Shown here: in pieces, positions 45,701-62,429 of the stretch
Position numbering within the stretch: the first letter of the stretch is position 1
Layout of the letters: the number at the start of each line of letters is the position of its first letter
Assembly (NCBI GenBank): GCA_000827265.1
Contig: KN834767.1
Span: 248,001-312,000 of the forward strand
Origin: Collybiopsis luxurians FD-317 M1
Taxonomy: Eukaryota; Basidiomycota; Agaricomycetes; Agaricales; Omphalotaceae
Length of the DNA: 64,000 nucleotides
Reading direction: 5' to 3'
Notes under the pieces: generated by a model
Told to the model about the DNA's origin: nothing
The model's input: the letters and a program-made list of their open reading frames with translations, nothing else
Database searches by the model: none
Position numbers and translations under genes: made by a program

Positions 45701-45714
45701 AAGCATCGGAATAA
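42707..45714 (+). CDS. membrane protein with long Ala-Pro-Ser-Lys repeat and Smr-like C-terminus
   Basis: ATG at 42707 starts MTSIVGSTIGSTIFSSNST. About four hydrophobic segments follow within the first 130 residues (AFLMDTIFSIAFGLCLRFVI, a LVGIWEGIVLSHF stretch, and SLARLLLVLIWTGVGMVLAEL), then a basic stretch (RFKRDMRVIRRRLPDIRLP). A long disordered region rich in Ser/Thr/Pro comes next. From about 44500 to 45085 the protein is a run of APSKAPS, APSRAAS and SQAPEP units. After a coiled-coil-like segment (CKQIHGLKAVLKHEKQKE) an intron leads to DFNPKDDIGSIDFPHNMSPKVAVEKVQTYL and DALEVSTAKGNKGKPHKTAISSAL. The GKGN-like loop and flanking helices resemble an Smr domain, though the usual LHG histidine is replaced. 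The stop TAA is 45712-45714. Function unknown; not a match to any family I can name. Confidence 0.72.
44500..45085 (+). repeat. coding repeat of APSKAPSQAPEP-type units
   Basis: Within the membrane protein gene, units such as APSRAASKAPSRAPSQAPEPTE recur about seven times with small changes. The DNA repeat GCTCCATCAAGAGCAGCATCC is nearly identical in adjacent units, so recent expansion is likely. Shadow ORFs rich in Leu/Pro or Arg/Gly lie in other frames. Confidence 0.85.
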
Positions 45715-46936
45715 GATGATGATATATAGTTTCTGATGACACGATGTCTTCCAGCCTTTTCCTATCCCTCCAATACCCCTTCACACCGCGATACCTTCCA
45801 TACCTTGTTACCTTCTAAATCATGATATCAATGCCTTACAATAAAAGAGTCACGTACGAATTTCTGATGCCTTCCCCCCCCCCTCACACACACATTTCTA
45901 CTATTACTGTCAGTTTCGATGTGGATATACTGGATATACGGTTGCATACGATACTTACTACTCGCTATGTTTTCAACGTTTCAGTTCTCAACATTTCCTT
46001 CTTCTCTTCTTCTCCTGTATGATTTAGTCGTTTGTAAAATCACTGCTATCACGTCTTTATTCTGCTCTACCTACGTACTCTGCTTTTTATTCCTTATTTT
46101 CTTTTCCTTTTTCTTCGGATTCGGATCCACAGCTCTGACCATTTCTATTCCGACTGTTGCTATTCCTAGTCCTCTTTGTGTTTTGTGTTGTTTCTACTCT
46201 CTCTCATGAAGCTACGGTATCAAAAAATTTAGCTGTTCGCCACGATCTTCCACTTTGCTAATGATTTGGCTGTATGAATCAGCGAGACGAGGTCATTGAT
46301 GCGGTCGAGGCTTGCGGCCGTAAACTCATCCTCTTGTCATGTCAATATACTTATCTGTGTAATAACTAACTAACTATCTTACTAACCCTGACCCTGGGCC
46401 TGATCACTCATCGCTCTCGGAAATTTGGACGGTGCGAGCCTGCCACTTTCCAAATACTCTAATTAGTATTCAGATAAAATAGATAATACTGACTGTGACG
46501 TCTTGCAGATCTCTTTCATGAGTTCCGGAATCCTCATGTACATTACATTATGGTTACGCTTAAATCTTCAAAGGTCCAATCGTTGACTCACATTGTTGTA
46601 CAGAGTTTTTTTTTTTTTTCAAACTCTTCATTGACGCAGGTAAATAAGTCTCAGCACCAAGACGCGGGGGTGTCGACACTCTGCAGTCGCACCCCAGTCG
46701 CATGAGGGTAGTTTCGTAAGGGGATCTGTTAAGGGATTTTGTAGCTATCCATAATATACAAAGCACTTACGAATGTATAGGTATCCATGTAACAACAAGC
46801 GTCGTAGCTCAGGCATTTAGATCCGTCCGAGACGAAGTTTCAACGCCAGGAGGACGATGGCCCTTAACTGAATATCTTTCGCATTATAGCACTCAAACAC
46901 TCATACATATATCGTAACTCTCAAGCAATATATTGT
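45715..46936. other. intergenic region containing direct repeat copy 1
   Basis: Follows the stop of the membrane protein and precedes the stop of the NTPase gene, so it carries both 3' ends. 46403-46839 is a diverged copy of the sequence at 48664-48933. The rest shows pyrimidine-rich low complexity near 45870-46200. Confidence 0.55.
46403..46839. repeat. direct repeat copy 1, flanking the NTPase gene
   Basis: Shares ordered blocks with 48664-48933: TTTGGAC-G[GA]TGCGA[GA]CCTG, ACTGACTGTGA, CTTCATTGA[CT]GCA[GA]GTAAA, ACAAAGCACTTACGAATG and GATCCGT[CT]CGAGACG. It has about 170 extra bases relative to the other copy. Confidence 0.7.
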
Positions 46937-48590
46937 TCAATTCTCGATCACCATTCCATCCCAATAGAATTCCTCTGTAAGAGAGCTGAACAACTCGTCT
47001 AGCCAAGAAAGAAAACATTGAGGTTAATGTCTAAGAAAAGATTGGAAACGTACTGTATTCGGGGCCGAAATCAAGTTCAAGCTGGAAGTACTGGATTGGA
47101 AGGTTCTGGCTATGCGGACGGTACACATGGTTTGGCAGTCTGTAATTGGTCTTCATCGGTGTGACTAGAATAAAGATGAATTCCAGCATTTCCGCAGCTG
47201 CAAAGCGCTTGTACAGGTCCAATATGCTCTCCTGGTTTAGCTCATGGGTGTCACTGACAGTCTTCTGAAAGCCATAACCCACTCGGTCGTCGTAGCGGAA
47301 ACCATCATAAGCCTTGTTATTCTTGTTCTTAGGAACGTAGAATTTGAAAGGAAGCAGTGTGTCAGAGGCTGGACTGTTATTGTTGAAAAACTTGATGGGA
47401 AGTTGGTCGAAATGGAAGTGCCGGTCCTGGCCACCTTCTAGCGACTTCAGCACGCCGTAAAAGTTGCCAGCTAGCTTCTCCATGGACATTATCTCGAAGA
47501 GGTGGCCGAGAGAGGGAGCCAGCCACGGTGAAAGCTGGAAAAAATTGAAAAGGTATTGGCGGTCCTCTAAGCGTTTCAATGCAGACGCCTCGAAGAGTAA
47601 TCGCATGATCGGACCAGAACGAATACGATGTCTTAACACCGTGGGTTGCTCCTCCGTAGAATATGAAAAGACGATTTTGTGGGAATCAGGATCTCCGAGA
47701 AGCTTGATCAAATCATGATAGTCAAGGTATTGGAGAGCTGCAGTTAGGGCTGAATCATGCTCTGAGATAGCGTCCTTGCCCGTCCAGGTTACCTTTTTCA
47801 CAAGACGAAACTCAGGACCGTAAGTGTCCCAGGCATACTTCATCAATTCTATGCTAGCTGAGTTGTTATTTTGGCCACATCTGCTCGTATCTGAGGTAAA
47901 AAGGGCAAATATAATAGAAAGCGAAATACCAACACGAGTAATGCTTCTTCGAAACTAGGAGCTTTTGGAATTATCCTGTGCAATTCCCGGTGCTTCGCGA
48001 ACTGCCTGTATTGGGATTCCTCAGAAGATGTCGCCAAGACGGGGAATAAAGCCTCTGGTATCTTCCAATACCTAGAAGGAAGCGGTTGGAAGTCCGAGTT
48101 CATGAGGCACATGGTACCTTCAAAACCCAAGAAAGGTTCATAGTCCTCGTTGTCTTCAAAGTGTACTTTATAGGCACCCGTCGCGTCGAAATAAATAGTC
48201 AGCCCGTTATAGTAAAAGGTCAGTTGCTCCCGGGAGAGACGTAGAACAAGTTGGTAGGCAAGACAGGTGGATTTTCCTGAAGAAGAGATAGTTGTGAATC
48301 GATCGATAATGAGAAGAAAGATATTGACGAACCGATCCCTGGGCTACCTACCATCAAACACCCTTGAACTCGGGGTGGTGTGGACCGTCAATCTGGCTGG
48401 TAATCCTTGGATAGTCGCTTAGGATGCAAATTTTCCCCGATTTACTGAGGAGATTATGAACTAGGACGGCTCGGCCATTGTCAACCGATTGAAGCTGTTC
48501 CCCCCAATGCTGCGACCAGACCTCCTGAAACTTGGTTGTTGCCCTAAAGGGGTGTTGTAAAACTGGATAGTTCGGGTGTTGCACTGGCAT
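46937..48590 (-). CDS. Crinkler-type NTPase family protein with apparent frameshift
   Basis: ATG at 48588-48590 starts MPVQHPNYPVLQHPFRATTKFQEVWSQHW. A P-loop, GCLMVGSPGIGKST, is completed across an intron (about 48279-48335, donor GTTCGT) and runs on as CLAYQLVLRL. After DATGAYKVHFEDN comes PSRYWKIPEALFPVLATSSEESQYRQFAKHRELHRIIPKAPSFEEALLV, which is typical of the fungal CRN/RHS-like NTPases. The C-terminal half (LMKYAWDTYGPEFRLVKKVTW ... RHRIRSGPIMRLLFEASALKRL) contains helical segments. The final exon, after GTACGT...GGCTAG, reads NELFSSLTEEFYWDGMVIEN and stops at 46937-46939. At about 48360-48364 the frame slips: HHPEFKG is followed by CLMVGSPGIGKS one base out of register. Either one base is missing, or a 77-nt intron is used instead. 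The gene sits between two direct repeats. Confidence 0.62.
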
Positions 48591-49292
48591 TCTAAAGTGG
48601 AAGGGCCGGTAAGCACTTGGCGCTTGACTTCATAATCTGATCTAACCGTGTTTTCAAGTCGATATCTCACTGACGCGGACCTCATCGGTTTGGACGATGC
48701 GAACCTGGCACTTGCCAGATACTCGACCAAGTATCTGGATAATGCTGACTGTGAGAAGAAGGTTGTTTTTTTTACCCTTCATTGATGCAAGTAAAGTACT
48801 GAGGAGCGGGAGTGTCGAATCCGTACTAAGGGTACTTTGTACTAGTACATAACTGTTGGTAACTCTATACAAAGCACTTACGAATGCATATGTATCCGGG
48901 TAGCATCAGACACTTGGATCCGTTCGAGACGTAGGTAGGATCGATATACATAGTGGCTGAATACTCACGCTTAGCGTTCACACATGCGTATGGTCATTCG
49001 ATATGGTCATTCGATCTATTGTAGGCGTGGTTGGTAAGGATAACTGTAACTTGGCCAATGCGACTTTTTACTTTGTAATCTATCGGTAAAAAGCGGTAAA
49101 ATTGTCAGTGGGATTAGTACCGCAGCCAGTGATCCGGAGGAATTGTAAGGTTGCCGTCGGTGACGGCATAGTATGCCGTGCCTGAGTACGGAGTGTCCAT
49201 TTGCAACATACGAGACTTTATAATAGATTGACGGGTATGACAGCACATTTCACTCAAGGTTCCCAGTTCCCATCCTCCTCGTTGCCTCTGAG
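48591..49292. other. divergent promoter region containing direct repeat copy 2
   Basis: Separates the NTPase start from the ABC transporter start. 48664-48933 is the second copy of the repeat. No other gene seen. Confidence 0.55.
48664..48933. repeat. direct repeat copy 2, flanking the NTPase gene
   Basis: Same orientation as copy 1, about 2.2 kb downstream of it. Similarity runs through the blocks listed for copy 1 with many substitutions and gaps. Confidence 0.7.
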
Positions 49293-54935
<5,643 letters not shown>

Positions 54936-55861
54936 ACTGTAATCTTCCTTCTACGTCGGACATGAAGTAGGTCTTTGGAAGGTTCACTTCAGGACGACGA
55001 TCTATACACGCTGTGTAAACGCTGTACTTTTTACGTCTCTGTACTGTTAAAACGCTGATGATTAGAGGATACGGGAAAAATGAAAATAGGAATGAATGTA
55101 TTGAGTATGAACGGATTTACACGAGCTTGAGGTGCTCTCCAAGTTTTCAGTGTTGAAGAGTGCAAGTGTCGTACCGCAGATGCAGCGGTCACAAAGTCAT
55201 TAATGCTTCTCATAAATGGCATCTTTGTCAATTAAATATTTTTGGAGGCCAAGGGCCTAAACCATGGATCTACAGTACCCAGAAACGATTGAGGAAAGAC
55301 TATGCCAGCTAAATCATACAAAAATGAAAGAAAGGGAAAGGGAGTGGAGTGGAGGGGGGTAGAAATGCCAGCCATCCATTGCTCGCCCAAGAAGAAAGAG
55401 AGAGACACGAGCGAGCGGGGGATATAAAGATGCATGTAGAGATACTTGGGGCGCTACGGATCAAAATGCAATGAAATAAAATTGAACAAAGAAAATAGGT
55501 AAGGGGGTTGATAAAAAATACAGTGCGAATGGAAGAGAAGAATGCAAAGAAAAAAACTTGACATCGAGAGCGAGAAAACAGCGACATGAATAAAAGAGGG
55601 AAGAGAAGGAAAGGAGACTGATCAGTATGATAGTGTTCGTTATCAGAAGAACGTGGACGTGTCGGTTGCAGCGCAGGCAAGATTAGACTAATAAGTATCG
55701 GATCCCGTATTCGGTCCTTCGAGTTTAGGATAGCCATGCGATTCTATTTTCGAATGTCTACACAAGACGGGATTCATTGAGTACAACAAGCAGGATAACA
55801 TGGAGTCTAAATCCTCACCGTAACACAGGTCGTTGCATCATCAAACGGTGACGAATTGAAT
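54936..55861. other. convergent intergenic region
   Basis: Holds the 3' UTRs of the ABC transporter (+) and the casein kinase (-). Purine-rich on the plus strand (GAAAGAGAG stretches, 55320-55620), which gives a spurious long minus-strand ORF. Confidence 0.6.
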
Positions 55862-58039
55862 CTACCCTCGACAGCAAAGAGCGCTCCAAAATCCTGTTCT
55901 TCGACCATGACCGCCATCCTCATCCTGTTCTCCGACTCTCTGCATCTGATCTCGATCATTAAACGCCATCAAACCCCTCGTAGCACCTGTTGCATGCATG
56001 TCCCTCGTTCCCGTACCCGTCGTCGTGCCTTCGCGCGAGTTGGTACCTTTTGGCATCTGTCCGTACAAAAACGACTCTGAGCCGTTGTTCGGTATGCCGT
56101 TGCCATTACCCAATCCCGTCGCAGGATTAGGCGAGTTGCGGCCATAGGGATTCCGCTCAGTGTTGGTTCGATAGCCGTTAGGGCTTGGGGCAGTTGCGTA
56201 TGGGTGAGGGGCAGTCGTCAGTCCGACATTCGAGAGAGCGTTGGCGTCGCGCTGCGCCTGACTGGCACGGCGGCTGGTAGGTGCCAAGGGTTGTACGCTG
56301 CCGATATCCCGATTCGTCGAGTTCCCCCGTTCATTAGCTGGACGGCGATTGCTTTTGACGTGCGCAGGCGCAGGACTGAGGACGAGTCCCGAAGTATTGG
56401 CAGGATCTGGAGTCTGGCGAGAACCACGTCGGTGAGTACCATGCTCACGGTCGCGATCACGGCGGTGCTCGCGGTGCGTTTGCTGGGAGTTTCCATGAGG
56501 CTGTGGAGATAATTAATGTTATAGAGAAGGCCGTCAAGCGAATGTGATCATCTTACAGGGCTCGCTTCCCATCCCTTACCGCCGTTAAGAAGCATCCAGT
56601 CATAAACACCATCATCCTCCTCATCCAATGTCTTAAGGACCTTGGTGAATAGCTCACGGAGGAAGTCGTAGTCCGGTGTCTCCTCGAAACCGAGTTTCCG
56701 AACATAGTTCATGTAAATCGCAAATTCCTCTGCACGGAGACAATAAGTTTATCAAACGTCATAAACGCGTCAAAAATCAGACTGACCAGGGAAACCATCG
56801 CAAAGTTCAGAGATTGGGGTAGTCTGTTTCTTTTCCCCAATCTTCTCATACTTTTGTTTGTTGGTCGCGGCTCGTAAACCTTGCCATGGTAGACCACCTC
56901 GTAAAAAGTACATGAATACATGACCTAACGACTCCAAGTCGTCTCTTCTAGATTGCTCTCTCCCCAAGTGAGTGTTGATGGACATATATCTAGCCGTGCC
57001 AGAGAGCGACTTGCGCTCTCGATAGGGTATATGCACTTTGGTTTTCGGATCGCGGTAGTGCTTGGCCATGCCGAAATCTAATGGACAACGACGGAATTCA
57101 GTATGCTGTCAACGTAGAAGAGCCAAAAAAAAATGAACCAGCAAAGAAAAGAATAGTCACCTATGATATAAATCGTGTTGGCGTTCTTGGACCCGGGAAC
57201 ACCAATGAGACTAGCGGACTAAATCAGACAGAGTGCATGTAACAAGTGATGTTTCAGTTACAAATTGTCCGGTTTAATGTCACGATAAATAAGCGATTTT
57301 TCATGGATAGCTTGTACACGAGTGACCTAATCAATGACAGGTCAGATCTGACATGTACAGGGTACAGAGACGAAAGGAAAGAGAGGGGTGTTCACCATTT
57401 GCTTCGCAGCCATACAGACAGTCTTAATAGTGAATTTCCGGCCGCACATGTCGAAGAGGTCCTCAAGATTTGGCCCTAGGAGGTCAATGACCAAAACGTT
57501 GTGGAGCCCTTCTTGACCGAAATGGTGGACTTGGGGAACACCGGCTGTGGAGCGTCATTGGGCAAACGAGATTTGCGAGAGATAGGAAAAACATACGTGT
57601 GCCATTCAGCGTTCTGTACGACCGAAACTCGTCTCGCAGTTGGGGGGCGTCGGACTTTCGAGGTTCCTAGAGTACGAACAAGTCAGTTGAATTCGAATGG
57701 TTACCCCACGTAAAAAAATTCTGAAAGCAACGTACAAACTTGATGGCCACTGGAGTGTTCGAAAGCATTTTTGTGCCTATATGATGTTCATTTTGGTGAG
57801 CATTGGGAAATAGAACGGACTGAGAAGAGCCAGCTCATGAAAAGTAAAAGGGGGGTCTCCATGGCTGAAAGCACAACGAATTTCGAAAATAAGACGAATA
57901 ACACACCTTCGAATACGACCCCAAATGACCCTTCACCTATTTTCTTTCCGACTCTGTAGTGGCTGCCGACGATACCATTTGAAGTTGAAGACTGAGAAGG
58001 ATGTGAAGAAGAAGTAGCGATTACATGGGGGGTGGTCAT
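55862..58039 (-). CDS. casein kinase 1, Yck-like with C-terminal cysteine pair
   Basis: CK1 kinases phosphorylate Ser/Thr in acidic or primed contexts; Yck types act at the plasma membrane in trafficking and nutrient signalling. ATG at 58039 starts [12 protein letters not shown]. The kinase domain opens [19 protein letters not shown] (Gly loop) and [20 protein letters not shown] (catalytic Lys). Then come [27 protein letters not shown], the catalytic loop YRDIKPDN, and [58 protein letters not shown] is the CK1-specific activation and substrate region; [13 protein letters not shown] follows. The tail is Gln/Asn/Gly/Pro-rich and ends [10 protein letters not shown]. The CC pair close to the end fits palmitoylation, as in Yck1/Yck2. 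At least nine exons. Stop TAG at 55862-55864. Confidence 0.92.
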
Positions 58040-58783
58040 GTCGGCAATGAGGGAGAATGAGTAAACCAGTCCGTTGTTGGAAGAGGGAATGAGAGGGACT
58101 GGAGAGTCTAGCTACCGACTTGGAGAGAGGAGGATAAAAGAAGGGCTCAGTATTTTCAAGCGGCCGATATTAATTGTGACTGAACACGTGCTCAATTGTG
58201 TTTCGGGATTCGGCATTCCTCTCAAACACCAACTTCAAACTCCAACCGTCTATCGATAGCCAGCCTCCGATCGTCTCGAGGTACAACGAGGTCAGGCAAA
58301 TGGTAAATAAGATACCGCATGGTTATACTTTTCAGTTTTTTTACAGCTTTCAAAGGTGTAAGTAACAGGTTTTTGTACAATGCACACCATGTACACCTTC
58401 GAGATTCGAGAATCCGACCTTTTGGTTTAAGGTAACGCCTACAGCTCAAAAACTCTATTGCTGTCGATACCGAGACCAAACCTCTGTTCCGTTCAATCCT
58501 CCTTATGTTCCTGTTACGATGACATTCACAGCCGCAATGGCTCCCATCATCAGTGTTGCGCTGAAAACGGAAGGTTCGTTACCTTTGGCTTGAATGAAGC
58601 CAAGAGGCAAGATGTGGGTAAACTCAAGCACATACTATCCATATGTCATCATTAGAAAATTAGAATCCCTCCTCGTGCATTTAATGTCGTAGGCTCGGAG
58701 CCGGAAGCCAAGATTTGACTCAACTGAACGGTAGATCTTTACCCACTTGTATAATTCAGACATTTTTGGTGCCTACCATCATC
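58040..58783. promoter_or_regulatory. divergent promoter of the CK1 and Rae1 genes
   Basis: 744 bases between divergent start codons. No strong motif or RNA gene recognised; short ORFs here are shadows. The upstream frame of Rae1 is open from 58715 but the conserved start is 58784. Confidence 0.5.
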
Positions 58784-60300
58784 ATGTCGACCGTTGATAC
58801 TGAGATCCCCAACCCGCCAAATGATTCTATTTCTTCTCTCTCATTCTCAAGCAAAGCCGATTACTTGGCGGTAGGAAGTTGGGATAATTCGGTGAGTCGC
58901 CAAGTCTCCTCGAGCGCTTCCAAACTCATATCCGTTGGGATACAGGTCCGCGTATATCAAGTCTCTCCCCAATCTCAAGGCCAATCCCGTGGAGTTGGAA
59001 TGTATCACCATCAAGCACCGGTTTTGTCGGTCTGTTGGAACGAGGCAAGTGTTCTGTTTGTTACTCAGATTCATACTCAGTCTCTCTGCTGGTTCATGAT
59101 TGACGTTGATACGTCGTCATATGTAATACAACGCTAATTTTTCTTACTTCGCATGTAGGAAGGCAACCGTATTTTCTCTGGCAGCGTCGACAACACGGGT
59201 TTCATGTTCGACGCTGCGACGGGGCAAAGCACTCAATTCGCGCAGCATAATGGACCCATAAAGGCTGTGAAATGGGTTAGTACGCCTTACGCAGGGGTTG
59301 TGGCTACCGGAAGTTGGGATAAAACTATTAAAGTACGAGTTCAATAGACTGTCGGACGCATTGTTGATTTATGATTTTATTTTTGTCTTTTCCAGCTTTG
59401 GGACCTCCGCTCCCCCGTCCCAATCTCAACCACATTGCTCCCAGAACGGTGCTACACTTTTGACGTACGGTACCCTTTGCTGGTGGTAGGCACACCTGAA
59501 CGCCACATACCTATTTTTGATTTGAGGAAGTCCACAACGTCGTATGATACGATTCTTTCGTCCTTGAGGAGACAGGCGCGTGTTGTTTCATGCTGCCCCG
59601 GTGGTTTTGCTGCAGGAGGTGTTGAGGGCAGGGTGGCGTTTCAGTGAGTGAGGTATTGGTCTGTTGAGTCTTGACGTTTTCCCAATCTGGGTTCAGGCAT
59701 GTCGAAGAGAAGAACAAAAAGTATGCTATCATACTCAACAGTTGACTCCGACTTTAATGTCCCAATTTAGAGACGACTACACTTTCAAATGTCACCGTCA
59801 GGATTCCAAGCCGAATCTCAAAGATCAGTCACTAGTATACTCTATCAACGACATCAATTTCCATCCTGTACATGGCACTTTCTCAACTTGCGGTATGTGT
59901 TGAGCCTGTAGTCTACATATCTTATCAACCTATCTCCCCAATATCAGGTTCTGACGGTACCATCCACTTCTGGGACAAAGATGCTCGAATGAGACTGAAA
60001 AGTTCGTCCATTTTCCCATTTATCGTTACTAACATTCTTCCTTCTTCTCCACGTAAACCGATCCGTCACGATTCCTAACTCTCCTTCAATATCTGTTTCT
60101 ATCACCTCCATCTAGGTTTAGCGCGCGCAAGTGGCCCAATCGCATGCAGCACGTTCAACAGTACGGGCTCATTATTCGCGTATGCGGTGTCGTATAATTG
60201 GTACAAAGGTTTCACTGGAATGACGAGTGAACATCCGAACAAGTTGATGCTGCATGATGTCAAGGATGAAGAGGTTCGTAAGAGAGCACCCAGGCAGTAA
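58784..60300 (+). CDS. RAE1: mRNA export factor Rae1/Gle2, WD40 protein
   Basis: Rae1/Gle2 binds the nuclear pore (Nup98 GLEBS motif) and supports mRNA export. ATG at 58784 starts MSTVDTEIPNPPNDSISSLSFS. WD repeats: SSKADYLAVGSWDNS then VRVYQV; HQAPVLSVCWN then GNRIFSGSVDNT; AQHNGPIKAVKW then GVVATGSWDKTIKLWDLRSP. Then CYTFDVRYPLLVVGTPERHIPIFDL, VVSCCPGGFAAGGVEGRVAF, and [33 protein letters not shown]. The last exon reads ASGPIACSTFNSTGSLFAYAVSYNWYKG, then HPNKLMLHDVKDEEVRKRAPRQ, ending with TAA 60298-60300. These residues, including the YxWxKG and EHPNK segment, are diagnostic for the family. Introns are short and many; the reading frame changes at each. Confidence 0.93.
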
Positions 60301-60490
60301 CTTGAGTTCGAGTTTGAGTCGACACCATGTCAATGTTGCTTCGAAATCACTCTGGTATCAGGCTCTTGATAGTTATTTCCACCAAAAAATACATTTTTTT
60401 TCGAGTGAGAACGAGCTAGTACACAGTTACGTTGACGTCATTTTTCCCACGTTGACATCTATGCAAAAGACGTCCACGGTGGTCCGATAA

Positions 60491-61973
60491 ATGGATCATG
60501 ACACCAAAGTTGCAATAGGTGTGTGCCAAGGCTTGAATAAACTGAAAATTTCGCATTCACATTGAACCAGAATCTCTTGACTCGCAACTGAACACTCTGC
60601 GCAGCAAGAGAGCAGACATTCTACAACAGCTTGAGCAAGTCGACTGCGAAATATGTGAAGCCGAAATAAAACGAGCACGTATTCACAATAACCTTGTACC
60701 AATCTCGAGACTCCCCTCCGAATTGCTCTCTTACATCTTCCTAATATGCCAGCAAGACTTTCCCTCCTTCCACATTCTTGCTTCTCGCGTTTGCAACCAC
60801 TGGAGAAACCTAGCGCAAAGCACGCCGCTTCTATGGGCCGATATTCGGATTCGCTTGGATCATGAATCCAGAGTCCCCTCTCTTCTCCATAAACTCGAAA
60901 TTTGGCTGGATCGCAGCGGTCCAACTAGTCCCTACGCCGTTCGCATCTATGTCGAATGTAAGAACCTGGATTTCTCCAGCTTTCTCAAACTCTTGACAGC
61001 TCATATATCGCGATGCTACATGCTCTACATCTCCGCTGCCTTGCATACTAGAGCATATTTACTGCTGCGGCAGTATTTCGAGTCGCTGTACGCTCCCCAG
61101 CTGGAGTATCTTGGACTACATGTCAATTTTGTCGACAACGCCCCGCACGAGCGTGTTCTGAGCGCGACGCCTTTGATTTTCAAAGAAGGTGTCCCTCTAC
61201 TGAGGTACCTTTCACTCTCTGGGCTGGCTGCGCCCCTTTGTCCTCCATCCTCTGGTACTATCACTACTCTCCATCTCGACGGGGTGCACATGATGGCCTT
61301 GACTGCTCTCAATTTCAAAGAGATCCTATCTGCTACGCCCGGTCTAGTGAACCTCTCTCTTCTGGGTATCATAGTCAATGAATCTGCTGAGAGTTCGCCG
61401 ACCAGTGCTGTGAAGCTTCCTCGACTCCGCTCGCTCCGTTTTCGGCCGATACCCCGCGATTCGAATTCCACTGCCTTGCTAAGCGCGTTGCCGTTGAAGC
61501 AGCTGGACAGCCTGGTTCTATGCGAAGTGGACGGTCTAGGGCAATTTCAATTCCCGAATGTCAAGAACCTTTGCCTGTACGATTGCAGTTTTGGGATCGA
61601 GCAGATTGGGCATATCATGCTCGCATTCTCGACGGTAGAATCTCTGACGGTGGAATATTCATCTCTGGTCTATATGGCTCTTGCCATCGAAGGAGAACCT
61701 GTATGGTGGCCCAAATTGCGGACCCTTTGTGTGCGAGAGATGGCAGCCCGAGAAGCTGCTATGTTATTGAGGATGGTTCGATGCCGGCAATCTGTACAAC
61801 ATACTTTACAGGCGGTATGGATGGATGATTCGAGCCGTCGTCGAGCGCACACGAGCAAAGTCCTGGATGATTTGAAATCGCTGACGAACGTCCACCGGGC
61901 AAGCCTGTCTCCGGAGCCATGGCCTGCAGGGAGTATTTTTGACGAAGTAGATGGGTTCTGGGATGCCTATTGA
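60491..61973 (+). CDS. F-box protein, Agaricomycete type
   Basis: ATG at 60491 starts MDHDTKVAI. A short intron (donor GTGTGT, acceptor ACCAG) joins the G of codon 10 to AATCTCTT, giving ESLDSQLNTLRSKRADILQQLEQVDCEI, a coiled-coil. The F-box is LVPISRLPSELLSYIFLICQQDFPSFHILASRVCNHWRNLAQSTPLLWADIRI (LPxEL-SYIF ... V-CxxWRxLAxxTPxLW). Leucine-rich segments follow: LHLDGVHMMALTALNFKEIL, LRSLRFRPIPR, LDSLVLCEVDG and VKNLCLYDCSF. The stop TGA is 61971-61973 after FDEVDGFWDAY. This architecture, coiled-coil then F-box then LRR-like, is one of the largest families in mushroom genomes. Substrates are unknown. Confidence 0.85.
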
Positions 61974-62429
61974 GTACGTGGTATGTAATACCTCACCGGT
62001 ATGACCTCAGGTACATATGTACCCCGGAATACGCCGGAGGTGTGGAAGGAATGGTGAATAAGAATATCTCGCATAGGTGATAAGGTTTTCAATCATAGCT
62101 TAGTCGGAGGCTGCTCTGCTGGATCGCTCGCAGATGTCGTATTTTTTGCTGACAGAAAGAAGGACAAATATAGTAATTACCGGTGAATGTGGGAAATTAA
62201 GATTTGTGAGGTCCGAAGTGAATTAGTCACACATTGTTATAGAGTCGTGTGTGTAAGCTACTTCATGATCAAAGACCGATTCACTGCTTTGTAGTCAGCT
62301 TTAATACCCTTACATTATAAACCTTGTCTCTGCCCCCCGCTTCCCCCTTCCCGGTTCCCTGTAGATCATTTACTGTCAACTATATATACTTGTCTCTTTG
62401 CAGACTACAGATTCTTTTCTGTACTCTTT
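61974..62429. other. intergenic region
   Basis: Between two plus-strand genes: 3' UTR of the F-box gene and promoter of the DsbA-like gene. Nothing recognised. Confidence 0.5.

Noticed and set aside
46800..46860. tRNA-like GTAGCTCAGGC stretch
   Set aside because: It lies inside the direct repeat; the other copy lacks the motif and no acceptor stem pairs.
55309..55737. 142-codon minus-strand ORF, Phe/Ser/Leu-rich
   Set aside because: It is the complement of a purine-rich 3' UTR and has no domain or conserved-looking start.
56764..56769. ACGCGT box
   Set aside because: It lies inside the casein kinase gene, not in a promoter; occasional occurrences are expected by chance.
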